Translations under genes and position numbers: made by a program | DNA from: Manihot esculenta | Lineage: Eukaryota; Streptophyta; Magnoliopsida; Malpighiales; Euphorbiaceae | NCBI RefSeq assembly: GCF_001659605.2 | Contig: NC_035165.2 | Span: 13,016,445 to 13,080,444, forward strand | Direction: 5' to 3' | Length of the DNA: 64,000 nucleotides | In this document: positions 47,479 to 57,144 of the stretch, in pieces | Position numbering within the stretch: position 1 is the first letter of the stretch | Layout of the letters: the number at the start of each line of letters is the position of its first letter | Notes under the pieces: generated by a model | The model's input: the letters and a program-made list of their open reading frames with translations, nothing else | What the model was told of the DNA's origin: nothing | The model's database searches: none

Positions 47479-47515
47479 GAACATTCGGGGACGAATGTTC
47501 TTAAGGGGGGGAGAA
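47479..47515 (+). promoter_or_regulatory. Stem-loop plus polypurine tract (element 2)
   Basis: A perfect 9-base stem GAACATTCG/CGAATGTTC with loop GGGA (47479-47500), two bases of spacer, then AAGGGGGGGAGAA (47503-47515) touching the 3' LTR. Confidence 0.9.
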
Positions 47516-49746
47516 TGTAATACCCGGCTAGACTCCGGTATCGGAATTCCTACCGTCCGGTGGGATCTCGGATGTCGGAGACCTCTAGAAGGGTAAAATC
47601 ATGTTTTTGTAAAATGTTTTCATGTTTTTAATGGTTTTAAGTATGGAATTAAATGAGTTTTTGCATGAGAAGTCCTTGGAGGAAAACCCAGGTTCGGCCG
47701 CCGAAAGTCAAGTTCGGCCGCCGAACATGCATGCGTTTTGGAGGCACGTTAGGCCCCCGAAAGCATGAGTTAGGGAAGTCCAGGTTCGGCCGCCGAAAGT
47801 CAAGTTCGGCCGCCGAACATGGCATGGATGCAGAAGCGCATTCGGCCCCCGAACGTGGCCTGGCCAGCCACCTATAAAAGGGGCACTTAGCCAAAAAGGG
47901 CGAGTTTTCTCCCATTTTCGGCCACAGCAAGCTTCCGACCTTCCCTTTGCAACTCTTGTGTTCTTCCTCCAAATCTCTTCCATTTTCTTGAGTTTTAAAC
48001 TCACGTTTGCAAGTTTTGAGCATTTAAGCCAAGTTTTGGAGCTTTGGGAACTCAGGAGCTCATTTTCGTGGATCTCCAAGTTTAGGTCGTCTCCCTCTCG
48101 ATCTTCAAGAGGTAAGGGCCGATCTTAAGCTCCTTATGTGTTTTAAGTAAGTTTTATGCAAGATCTATGGGTAGAAATGCATGTTAGGTTATATGTTGAG
48201 TTATGGGTTAATATTGATGTTTTGAACAATGTGTGTGGATTTTGTGTGTTTGAAGTGTTGTAGTTGGGGTATATGACTGCTTGAGACCCCTAGGAACTTG
48301 TATGCATGTTTTAGTTGAGATTTATGCATGATTTGAGGTTTTGGGAGGCAAGAGGTTCATGTGAACCAAGTTTCTGCCCTTCTGGCAGAAACCAGGTTCG
48401 GCCGCCGAAAGGAGTTTCGGCCGCCGAACCCCCTTGTGGAGGCAGCATTCGGCTGCCGAAGCTTGCCCCCGAAAGAAGACTTTCGTCTCTGTCTGGGAGT
48501 TTCGGCCGCCGAAGGTGCCGCCGAACCTGCCTGACTTTCGGCTCTGGAGGGACTTTCGGCCGCCGAACCTGCCGCCGAAAGTGCCCTATTCAGCCATTTC
48601 TTGCATGTTTTTATGTGATGTTTTCAGGATGTTTTAGGGGGTTTTTGGGGAGTATTTTAGAGTTATGTTCAAGTATGTTTGGTCCCTCATTTGAGTCCAC
48701 CTGTGTAGGTTCGGACCCGAGGAACCGAGGACCCCAGCAGTGAGTTCAGCTGCTTCGGTGTTGTCAGAGTCAGCCAGAGGTGAGTGGAACTAAACTTAAT
48801 CTTTTAAATTAAATGTTTTATCATGTTTCATGCATCATGATTATGCAATAGGGTGATTGCATTAGTTTCACGAATATGCCGCATTGCATCATGTGTTGTT
48901 GATGTGGGTGAATGTTGGATGACCCAATTAGTCCATGACAGGAAGACCAGGACCCCATTCTACGGCTTGGCACGGAAATGAAAGACCAGGACCCCATTCT
49001 ACGGCCTGGCACGATTGTGGACTCGAAGACTAGGAGCCCAGAGGAGGCCCTGGAATAATGGTAAGTAATGTATGTATGACAGGAAGACCAGGACCCCATG
49101 CTACGGCCTGGCACTATGTTAGCTTGGACTAATTGGTGACAAGTTCACCCAACCTTTATGTGAATTGTCTGTGTTATGATGCATTTCATAGAGCATAGTA
49201 TTTATGTGTTTTAATAGTTCAGCTCACTGGGCTTTTAGCTCACCCCTCTCCTTTTACCCTAGGCTTGCAGGTACAGTATAGAGCAGGAGTCCGGATAGAG
49301 TAAAGAAGTTCTGTTTATGTAATAGCTAGCAATGGACATGATCAAATTGTAATGTAAAAGTACAGCATAGTTATGTAATGAGGTTTATGGATGTTAGAGG
49401 TGTGCTTGACCATAGATTGTTGTTATCCCTTTTAAAACATGATCTTAGAGATTTTTATGATGTTTATGCAAACCAACTCAACACAGGATTTGTCACCCAT
49501 TTGGGGGCACTGATGAGATCCCACAGAGGGATCAATGTTTATGATTTATGTTATGTACAGTGCATGCACAGGTTGAGTTTGGTTGATGTTCATGAAAAGA
49601 AAAGTTTTAATTTTTATGTATGTTGTTGATCATGTATGGGATTATACAGGTTTACAGGTTATATGTCAGGCTTGCTACGGGTCCCGGCGGCCTTAAGCCG
49701 ATCTGGATCCTAGCGCCGGTAGCGGTCCGATTTCCGGGTCGTTACA
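47516..49746 (+). repeat. Element 2 3' LTR
   Basis: TGTAATACCCGG to GGGTCGTTACA, 2231 bases. TATAAAA at 47873, palindrome pairs at 47690-47725 and 47783-47820, hairpins 48940-49110. Nearly identical to the 5' LTR apart from the duplicated palindrome segment. Confidence 0.95.
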
Positions 49747-49901
49747 TTGAGCAGCCAGTACGGATCCTAGACACCCAGATCAGAAAGCTGAAAAACAAGG
49801 AAATCCCGATGGTGAAAGTCCTTTGGAACCACCACAATATGGAAGAGTGCATTTGGGAGACACGGGAGTCCATGCTCCAGCAATATCCTTATCTTTTCTG
49901 A
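49747..49901 (+). pseudogene. Element 1 pol end: chromodomain
   Basis: Continues element 1 pol after element 2: EQPVRILDTQIRKLKNKEI, PMVKVLWNHHNMEEC, IWETRESMLQQYPYLF, stop TGA at 49899-49901. The V.W...........WE pattern is that of the chromodomain at the C-terminus of plant chromovirus integrases. Confidence 0.85.
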
Positions 49902-49972
49902 GGTTAGTTCCTTGTGAGTTATATGTGCTTTGTATGTATGATATGTGTATGCCATGCTATGTGCTAGTTGAA

Positions 49973-50009
49973 GAACATTCGGGGACGAATGTTCTTAAGG
50001 GGGGGAGAA
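49973..50009 (+). promoter_or_regulatory. Stem-loop plus polypurine tract (element 1)
   Basis: The same 9-base stem and GGGA loop as element 2 (49973-49994), followed by AAGGGGGGGAGAA (49997-50009). Confidence 0.9.
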
Positions 50010-52208
50010 TTTAATACCCGGCTAGACTCCGGTATCGGAATTCCTACCGTCCGGTGGAATCTCGGATGTCGGAGACCTCTAAAAGGGTAAAACCATGTTT
50101 TCATAAAATGTTTTAATGTGTTTTATGTTTTAAGCATGAAAGAAAATGAGTTTTTGCATGAAAATAACATTGGAGGAAAAACCCAGGTTCGGCCGCCGAA
50201 CATGCAGGCATTTCGGGTGTGCCTTAGGCCCCCGAAGGCATAAGTGAGGGAAGTCCAGGTTCGGCCGCCGAACCTCAAGTTCGGCCACCGAACATGGCAT
50301 GCATGCGGAGGCACGTTCGGCCCCCGAACGTGGCCTAGCCAGCCACTATAAAAGGGTCCCTTAGCCGAAATGGGCGAGCTTTTCTCCCCATTTTCGGCCA
50401 AGTTGAGCTCTCCGCCGTCCCTCACCAATCTTTGAGTTCTTCCTTCAAATCTTTCACGATTTTCACAAGTTTTCATCTTGTTTTGAAAATTTTCAAGTTG
50501 TGAGCAAGTTTTGAAGCTTTGAGGTTCAAGAACTCAAAAATCTCCCACCTCCAAGTTTAGGTCGTCTCTCTCTCGATCTTCAAGAGGTAAGAGTCGATCT
50601 TAAGCTCATTGCATGTTTTAAGTAAGTTTTATGAAGATCTATGGGGTAGAATGGCATGAGTAGGTTTATATGAGTTTTTGAGTTAATGTTATGTTTTGAG
50701 CAATGTATGTTGGATTTGTGTTGTTTGATGTGTTGTAGTTGGGGTTTAAGGTAGTTTGAGACCCCTAGGAGCTTGTATGCATGTTTTGGTTGAGCTAAAT
50801 GCATGATGGCATGAGTTTGAGGCATTTGTGTATGTTTGAACCAAGTTTCTGCCCTTTGGGAGAAACCAGGTTCGGCAGCCGAAAGGACTTTCGGCCGCCG
50901 AACCCTCTTGTGGAGGCAGCATTCGGCTGTCGAAGCTTGCCCCCGAAAGAGGACTTTCACCTCTGTCTGGGAGTTTCGGCCGCCGAAAGTGCCGCCGAAC
51001 ATGCATGAGTTTCGCCTCTGTCTGGGAGTTTCGGCCGCCGAACCTGCCGCCGAAAGTACCCTGTCCAGCCCTCTTTTGCATGTTTTTCTATGATTGTTTC
51101 ATGATGTTCTAGGGGGTTTTTGGGGAATAGTTTAGAGTTATGTTCATATATGTTTGGTCCCTCATTTGAGTCCACCTGTGTAGGTTCGGACCAGAGGAAC
51201 CGAGGACCCCAGCAGTGAGTTCAGCTGCTTCTGAGTCAGTAGAGCTTCAGCCAGAGGTGAGTGGAATAACTCTTATGCTTTTAAATAAATAAGCCAGTTT
51301 TAGTATGATTCACGCATCATGAATGCCATGAGATATAATAGGGTGCTTGCATTAGAACTCACGAATATGTTGCATTGCATAATATGTTGATGATGCGGAT
51401 GAATGTTGAATGATCCTTTAGTCCTCCTATGTTATGATATGATGATGATACGGTACGGAAGACCAGTGAGGCCCATTCTACGCCCCTGGCACAGTTGGAA
51501 TGTTATGTTATGTTATGTTATGATTATGTAAGAGAAAGACCAGTGAGGCCCATTCTACGCCCCTGGCACAGTGGGACCATGTAGAGGACTATTGGTGACA
51601 AATTCATCCTTGATGTGATTAGCTGTGATGTGATGCATTTCATGTTATCATATATTTTAAATGTTTTATTATTCTGCTCACTGGGCTCTTGTAGCTCACC
51701 TCTCTCCCTTAACCCCCCAGGCGTGCAGGTACAGGGTAGACCAGGAGGTCAGCAAGAGTAATGAAGTCTTATGTATGTAATAGATAGTGTGGACATGATA
51801 AATGTATTAATGTTATGTAAAAGTACGGTTTTAGTCATGTAATGATATTGAGGATTAGAGATTGTGCTTGACTTTATGTATAAGGTATCCCTTTTAATAC
51901 ATGATCTTAGATGTTTTATAATGCTTATGTAAACCAACTCAACGTATTATGTATCGCCCATTGGGGCATTGATGAGATCCCACTGAGGGGTCATGTTTAT
52001 GATTATGTTTATGTTCAGTGCATGCACAGGTTGAGTTGGTGTATGAGAGAATGAATGAAAGAAAAGTTTTAATTTTTATGCATGTTGTTGATCATGTATG
52101 GGATTAATCAGGTTCACAGGAAGCATGTTAGGCTTGCTACGGGTCCCGGCGGCCTTAAGTCGACCTGGATCCTAGCGCCGGTAGCGGTCCGATTTTCGGG
52201 TCGTTACA
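50010..52208 (+). repeat. Element 1 3' LTR
   Basis: Starts TTTAATACCCGG (terminal TG changed to TT) and ends GGGTCGTTACA, 2199 bases. It is about 20-25 bases shorter than the 5' copy in the first palindrome pair. TATAAAA at about 50347. Flanked by ATGGG at 52209. Confidence 0.95.
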
Positions 52209-52286
52209 ATGGGTACCCACTACCTCACGTTCTCTTTCTTGCAGGTCTAGCCAATCACAGCACAACTTTGTTTTTTAGCCACATCA
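52209..52286 (+). repeat. Element B 5' LTR, second part
   Basis: Continues the B LTR after the target duplication: CCCACTACCTCACGTTCTC, then TTCTTGCAGGTCTAGCCAAT and an end in ACATCA. Matches 60005-60080. The two parts total about 519 bases, similar to the 3' LTR without its internal 62-base duplication. Confidence 0.85.
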
Positions 52287-52306
52287 TTTGGTTCCATTGC
52301 CGGGAG
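52287..52306 (+). promoter_or_regulatory. Element B primer-binding site, tRNA-Asp-like (diverged)
   Basis: TTTGGTTCCATTGCCGGGAG immediately follows the LTR end. It resembles the TGGCGCCGTTGCCGGGGA primer site of plant Athila/Tat elements with several changes. Confidence 0.6.
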
Positions 52307-52399
52307 TCCATTGAATCCTCTCTGTTCATTTGGATTATGTCCAGTCTCCTACTCTTTTTCTTTCCTTGTAGAGAGAAATCTTTCTCTTTCTCTCTCAAA

Positions 52400-52807
52400 A
52401 TGGCTGGTAGTTCTCGAGTTGCTGCTAGTATTACTACCAATAAGGGCGTCATCATTTCTTTCACCCCTGGTAGTGGACAAAAGATGCCTTTAGTGGTCTA
52501 AGAAGCAGATCTTAACAACTTGACCAATAAGCATATGCTCCAACACATTCAGAAGTTATAGGCTACTCTCGAGCAATACAAGGCTTGGGCCGAGGCATCA
52601 GGCACAGCTCTTAAGGAAAGGAAAGAAGCCCCCATCGACACTCTGAGGACTCATGCAGAGGCGATTAAGAGAAGATCCAAAAGGAAAGCGGAGGTTGAAG
52701 AAGATGAAGTAGACAATGCTCCAAAAGGTATGAATTGGAAGCTGGTACGAGCTGTTCAAAGGTGCCAGAAAGAACAGGAGAAGTACTTTGGCATAGAGGA
52801 TGCCTTG
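52400..52807 (+). pseudogene. Element B gag, N-terminal part
   Basis: ATG at 52400 reads MAGSSRVAASITTNKGVIIS and onward. Stops at 52499-52501 and 52557-52559 break it. A lysine/arginine-rich stretch (IKRRSKRKAEVEEDEVD) precedes KGMNWKLVRAVQRC. The reading YFGIEDA continues across the solo LTR into LPLSEEIL at 55032. Confidence 0.75.
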
Positions 52808-55031
52808 TGTAATACCCGGCTAGACTCCGGTATCGAAATTCCTACTGTCCGGTGGAATCTCGGATGTCAGAAACCTCTAGAAGGGTAAAATCATGTTTTA
52901 ATAAAGTATTTTAATGTATTTTAAGGTTTAAAGTAAGAAAGAAATTGAGTTTTAAATGAAAAAGACCATGGAGGAAAATCCAGGTTCGGCCGTCGAACTT
53001 GCATGAGTTTTGGAGGCACTTTAGGCTTCCGAAGGTGGCCTGGCCAGCCCCTATAAGAAGCCCCATGGCCGAAAATGGGCGAGTTTCTTCCCCATTTCCA
53101 GGCAGAGGTGAGTCCATGCCCTCCCGTGGTTGATTTTGATGATTTTTCCTCAAATCTTTCAAGTGTTAACAAGCGTTTACTTGATTTTTGAAGATTTGTG
53201 AGCTTAGAACAAGTTTTTGAAGTTTGGAGGCCCAAGGAGCTAGATCTCTCCCACCTCCGAGTTGGATCGCCTCTCCTCTCGATCTTCAAGAGGTAAGAGT
53301 AGATCCTCACCTCTTTTCATGTTTTGACTAAGTTTCTTGAAGGTTCATGGAGTAGAAATGCATGATTAGGTTAGTTGTTTAGAGTTAAGACTTATGTGCT
53401 TTTATGGTTAATGTATGTTGTATAAGTATGTTTGATGTGTTTGTGTTGGGGTTTAGGTTAGTTTGAGACCCCTATAAGCTTATGTATGTGTGTATGCATG
53501 TTTTGGAAGTGTTGGATTTGAGTTGAAAGGTTTGGGAGGCAAATGTGCATAGGATGGCTGAGTTCTGCCACTTTGGAAGAACTCAGGTTCGGCAGCCGAA
53601 GGGACTTTCGGCCGCCGAACCTGCCTGTGGAGGCAAACTTTTGGCTGCCGAACCCTGCCCTCGAAAGTGGACTTTCGGCTCTGGAAAGGAGTTTCGGCCG
53701 CCGAAAGTGTCGCCGAACATGCACGAGTTTCGGATCTGGAAGGAACCTTCGGCCGCCGAAAGTGCTGCCGAAGGTGCATGACTTTCGGCTCTGGAGGGAC
53801 TTTCGACCACCGAACCTGCCGCCAAAAGTGCCCTGTTCAGCCTTCCTTTGTATGATTTTCTATGCATATTTGTGATGTTTTAGGGGGATTTTTGGGAGTA
53901 GTTTAGAGTCATGTTAGTATATGTTTGGTCCCTCATTTGCGTCCACCTGTGTAGGTTCGGACCCGAGGAACCAAGGATCCCAGCAGTGAGATAGCTGCTT
54001 CAGTGTCTTGTCAGAGCTAGCCTGAGGTGAGTAGAATGAACCTTTATTTCGAAAGCAAATAAATAAAATTGAGCATGTTCATGCATCAAGAATGCTATAT
54101 GATATATTAGGTTGTTTGCATTAGAATTCACGAATATGTTGCATTGCATAATACGATGATGATGTGGATGAATATTGGATGATCCTTTAGCCCTCACTAT
54201 GATGAGATATGATATGATATGATGTGAAAGTCCAGGTGTGGCCTGCACTATGCCCCTGGCACAATGTAAGAGAAAGTCCGGGTGTGGCCTGAACTACGCC
54301 CCCGGCACGAATGGATATGTATGATATGATATGTGTAAGAGAAAGACCAGGTGTGGCCTGCACTATGCCCCTGGCATGATTGGATTATTTAGAGGGCTAT
54401 TGGTGACAAGTTCATCCTTAATGTGATTTGTTTGTGATGTGATGCATTTCATAAAAGCATAAATGTTAAATTTAATGTTTTACTATTCTGCTCACTAGGC
54501 TCTAGTAGCTCACCCCATTCCCTTAATCCCCCAGGTTTGCAGGTACGAGGCAGTCCGGGAAGTCAGCTAAAGTAGGAAGTTTTATGTATGTAATAGCTAG
54601 TAAGTGGACATGAGAAAAAATATGATATAATGAATAGTATTGAACAGTCATGTAATGTAATGATGTTTATTGAGGTTTAGAGTTGTGCTTGACCCTAGCA
54701 TGTATGGTTAATCCCTTTGCGTATACATGATCTATGTAATGTGTTAATGATGTTTATGTAAACCAAGCTTAATGTATGATATGTTACCCCATTGGAGCAT
54801 TTGATGAGGGCTCCAGTGTGGGGTTTAATGTTTATGATTATGAGTTGTGCATGCACAGGTTAAGCTTGGTGAATGAAAAAAAGAAAGTTTAAAGTTTTTT
54901 TATGTAAATGTTGATCATGTATAGGATTAAACAGGTATACATAATGTATGTTAGGCTTGCTATGGGTCCCGGCGGCCTTAAGCTGATCTGGATCCTAGCG
55001 CCGGTAGCGGTCCGATTTTCGAGTCGTTACA
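52808..55031 (+). repeat. Solo chromovirus LTR
   Basis: TGTAATACCCGG to GAGTCGTTACA, 2224 bases, no internal region. Flanked by a perfect 5-base duplication CCTTG (52803-52807 and 55032-55036), which shows a full element inserted here and was reduced by LTR-LTR recombination. Contains three small hairpins (54231-54375) and the long-range stem (54762-54773 with 54859-54870). Confidence 0.95.
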
Positions 55032-56045
55032 CCTTGCCTCTTTCAGAAGAAATCTTAGCAGAAACATTCCCAATGAAGTTCAAGCTGCCTAGCTTGGAAA
55101 AGTATGACAGAACATGAGGATATCCAAGAAGCCACCTAGCGATCTTCAGGACGACCATGCAGCTTCAGGACGTCAACGACTTTGTGTTATGTTAAGTATT
55201 TCCATCAATGCTCACAAGTTTAGCTCAGAAATGGTACTAGCATCTGAACTCAGGTTTAATTCAAACTTTACATAGTTTGCTACGTTATTTAAATCTCGAT
55301 TTATTACTTATATACCTCCCAAAAAACTCTCCTCTGACTTGCGAAAGATTCACCAAGTAGAAGGTGAGTCTCTAAAGAGCTTTATCTCATGATTCAATGT
55401 TGAGGCTATACAGGTAGAAAAGTTAAATCACGAGATAGCGTGTGAAGCACTGAAGAAATGAACACGCAATGTCAAGTTCATGGACTCCTTAATAAAAAAT
55501 TTGGTCGTAACGTATCAACAGTTGATAGACAAAGCCTAGAAGTATATTAGGTTGAATGATGAAATCCAAACGCTAAAGGAGGACAAAAGAGTGAACCAAA
55601 AGCAAAGTCAGAAGTCGGAGAGGCGAGAGCATGAAGGAGACAACAAGAGTTACCCGGTCTCCCGAAGAAGGGACAGCCAGAGTAAATAAGAATTATATCC
55701 TATTAAATGACTCATGGACATGAATTTTAATATGGATCAGAAAAAATGACAACGAAATCAGGTGGCCACCCAAGCTTAATCCCGATAAAGCAGAGAGGCG
55801 AGACAGGACCAAGTACTGTCGTTTCCACGAAGATCACGGTCATACGACGGAAGAATGCCGGCAACTGAAAGATGATATTAAGAGACTGATAAGGGACGAC
55901 AATCTTTGGAAATTCACTAAGAAGGCTAGAGAAGAAAGGAGACTTGAACTTGAGACAACAACTCCCGAAACCATCCATGACCGAAAGCCTATGGGGATTA
56001 TTCATGTAATAGTAGAAGGACCTAGTAATAGTCAGAAAAAATAAG
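55032..56045 (+). pseudogene. Element B gag, core and C-terminal part
   Basis: Frameshifted pieces give LPLSEEILAETFPMKFKLPS, LEKYDRT, HLAIFRTTMQLQDVNDFVLC, FNVEAIQVEKLNHEIACEAL and later KYCRFHEDHGHTTEECRQLK, KDDIKRLIRDDNLWKFTKKA. This is the retrotransposon Gag core and the C.FH.DHGHTTE.C zinc motif common in Tat-type plant Gag proteins. Many stops make it dead. The reading ends near 56045 in VEGPSNSQKK with no pol domains after it. Confidence 0.8.
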
Positions 56046-56295
56046 CAAACCTCATATGTAACATTCGGTCTGGTAAGTTGGGCGAGAACTGAAAAAGACT
56101 GTTGGAAGGTCATTCACTCATATTCTTATAAGCTGGCCAAACTAGATGGCCGAGTAATTCCCCACTCCCGATGTATTTGTAATATTAGGAAATTTTATCA
56201 ATAACAAGTTAACGAGGTATTCTTTTCATATGTTATGTTCTTCAGTAATAAGGAACGATGGGATTACCTTCCTAAAAAAAGATTAAGGAGACAAG
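56046..56295 (+). other. Element B linker between gag and tandem repeats
   Basis: No coding signature seen; in related autonomous elements pol would lie here. It is about 250 bases, so pol is deleted or was never present. Confidence 0.5.
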
Positions 56296-56660
56296 AAGTG
56301 GCCACAAGGTGGGTTCCACCAGGCCAGGTCATAAGGCAGATTCTGCCAGACCACAATCTAAGAGTTCTACTAAATAAGGCCACAAGGTGGATTTGGCTAA
56401 ATCACAATTCAGGCATTAGTCCCACTAAATAAGGCCACAAGATGGGTTCTGCTAGGTCAGGTCATAAGGCAGGTTTCTCCATAACACAATCCGGGTGATG
56501 GTTCCACTAAATAAGGCCACAAGGGGGGTTTCGCCAGACTATAATCCTGGCATTGGTCCTACTAAATAAAGCCATAAGGCGGATTCCACTAGGACAGAAA
56601 AACTGGATGTTGGTCCCACTAATAAAAAATAGTCATAAGGACCACAAGACGAGTCTCGCC
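56296..56660 (+). repeat. Degenerate tandem repeats in element B 3' region
   Basis: The phrase ACTAAATAAGGCCACAAGG recurs with starts of GCCACAAGG (or variants) near 56301, 56379, 56433, 56516 and 56571. Spacings are 78, 54, 83 and 55 bases, i.e. a roughly 54-base unit alternating with a longer version that includes GTCATAAGGCAG...TTCTGCC. Such hypervariable 3' repeats are known in plant Tat/Ogre elements. Confidence 0.7.
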
Positions 56661-57124
56661 AGGTGTTAATCCCCTATAAGAAATTCTAAGGCATGCCCAA
56701 GGCTACAAAGCGAGTAAAAGTCAAGCCCAAAGATCGGGCATTAGTTCCACTAATCGAGACCTTCGTGCCCAGCCACAAGGTAGGTTTCGCCAAACTCAAC
56801 TACCGAGTAATAACCCTATATAAAACTTTTGAGACATTTAAGGCTCAAGCCATAGGACAGGAATTCACGGACGAGTACTAGCCTCAAGATTATAAGAAAT
56901 CCTATAAGGTATTTCAGACCTGAGGCAGGCATTCACTAGGCCATATATCCGGGTGTTATTTCCACTGTTTAAAGGTTTTCAAGCTATTTATTACCACTAT
57001 GGCGGATGGGTGTTAACTCTTAGTAATCTTTTAAGAAATTGTTTAAGTCTTGGATGAGAGCCGTAAACAAATACATGGCATATAAACACTCAGTGAAAAT
57101 AATGATAAGATATGAGAAAATATT
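56661..57124 (+). other. Element B 3' region downstream of the repeats
   Basis: One 62-codon plus-strand reading (56693-56881; KATKRVKVKPKDRALVPLIE) holds between the repeats and the antisense gene. Its status as a protein is doubtful. The rest has no recognisable feature. Confidence 0.4.
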
Positions 57125-57130
57125 TTTATT
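57125..57130 (-). terminator. Possible poly(A) signal of the antisense gene
   Basis: AATAAA on the minus strand, about 15 bases after the antisense stop codon (57147-57145). Confidence 0.4.
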
Positions 57131-57144
57131 GAAGTAATCAAAGA

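Larger units (their letters stand above)
40011..49746 (+). mobile_element. Element 2: plus-strand chromovirus, youngest and most complete copy
   Basis: 9.7 kb: 5' LTR 40011-42149, primer site 42153-42165, gag-pol 42421-47415, stem-loop and polypurine tract 47479-47515, 3' LTR 47516-49746. A perfect target duplication TTGAG (40006-40010 and 49747-49751) lies in the pol of element 1. The two LTRs look almost identical apart from a roughly 92-base indel, so insertion was recent. Only three in-frame stops separate its gag-pol from an open frame. Confidence 0.95.
32694..52208 (+). mobile_element. Element 1: plus-strand Tekay/Del-like chromovirus
   Basis: 5' LTR 32694-34911, primer site 34915-34927, gag-pol 35171-40010 resuming at 49747-49901, polypurine tract 49997-50009, 3' LTR 50010-52208. 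A perfect 5-base target duplication ATGGG flanks it (32689-32693 and 52209-52213), and the target is the LTR of element B. Inactivated by a frameshift near 35803, three in-frame stops and insertion of element 2 between 40010 and 49747. Confidence 0.95.
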
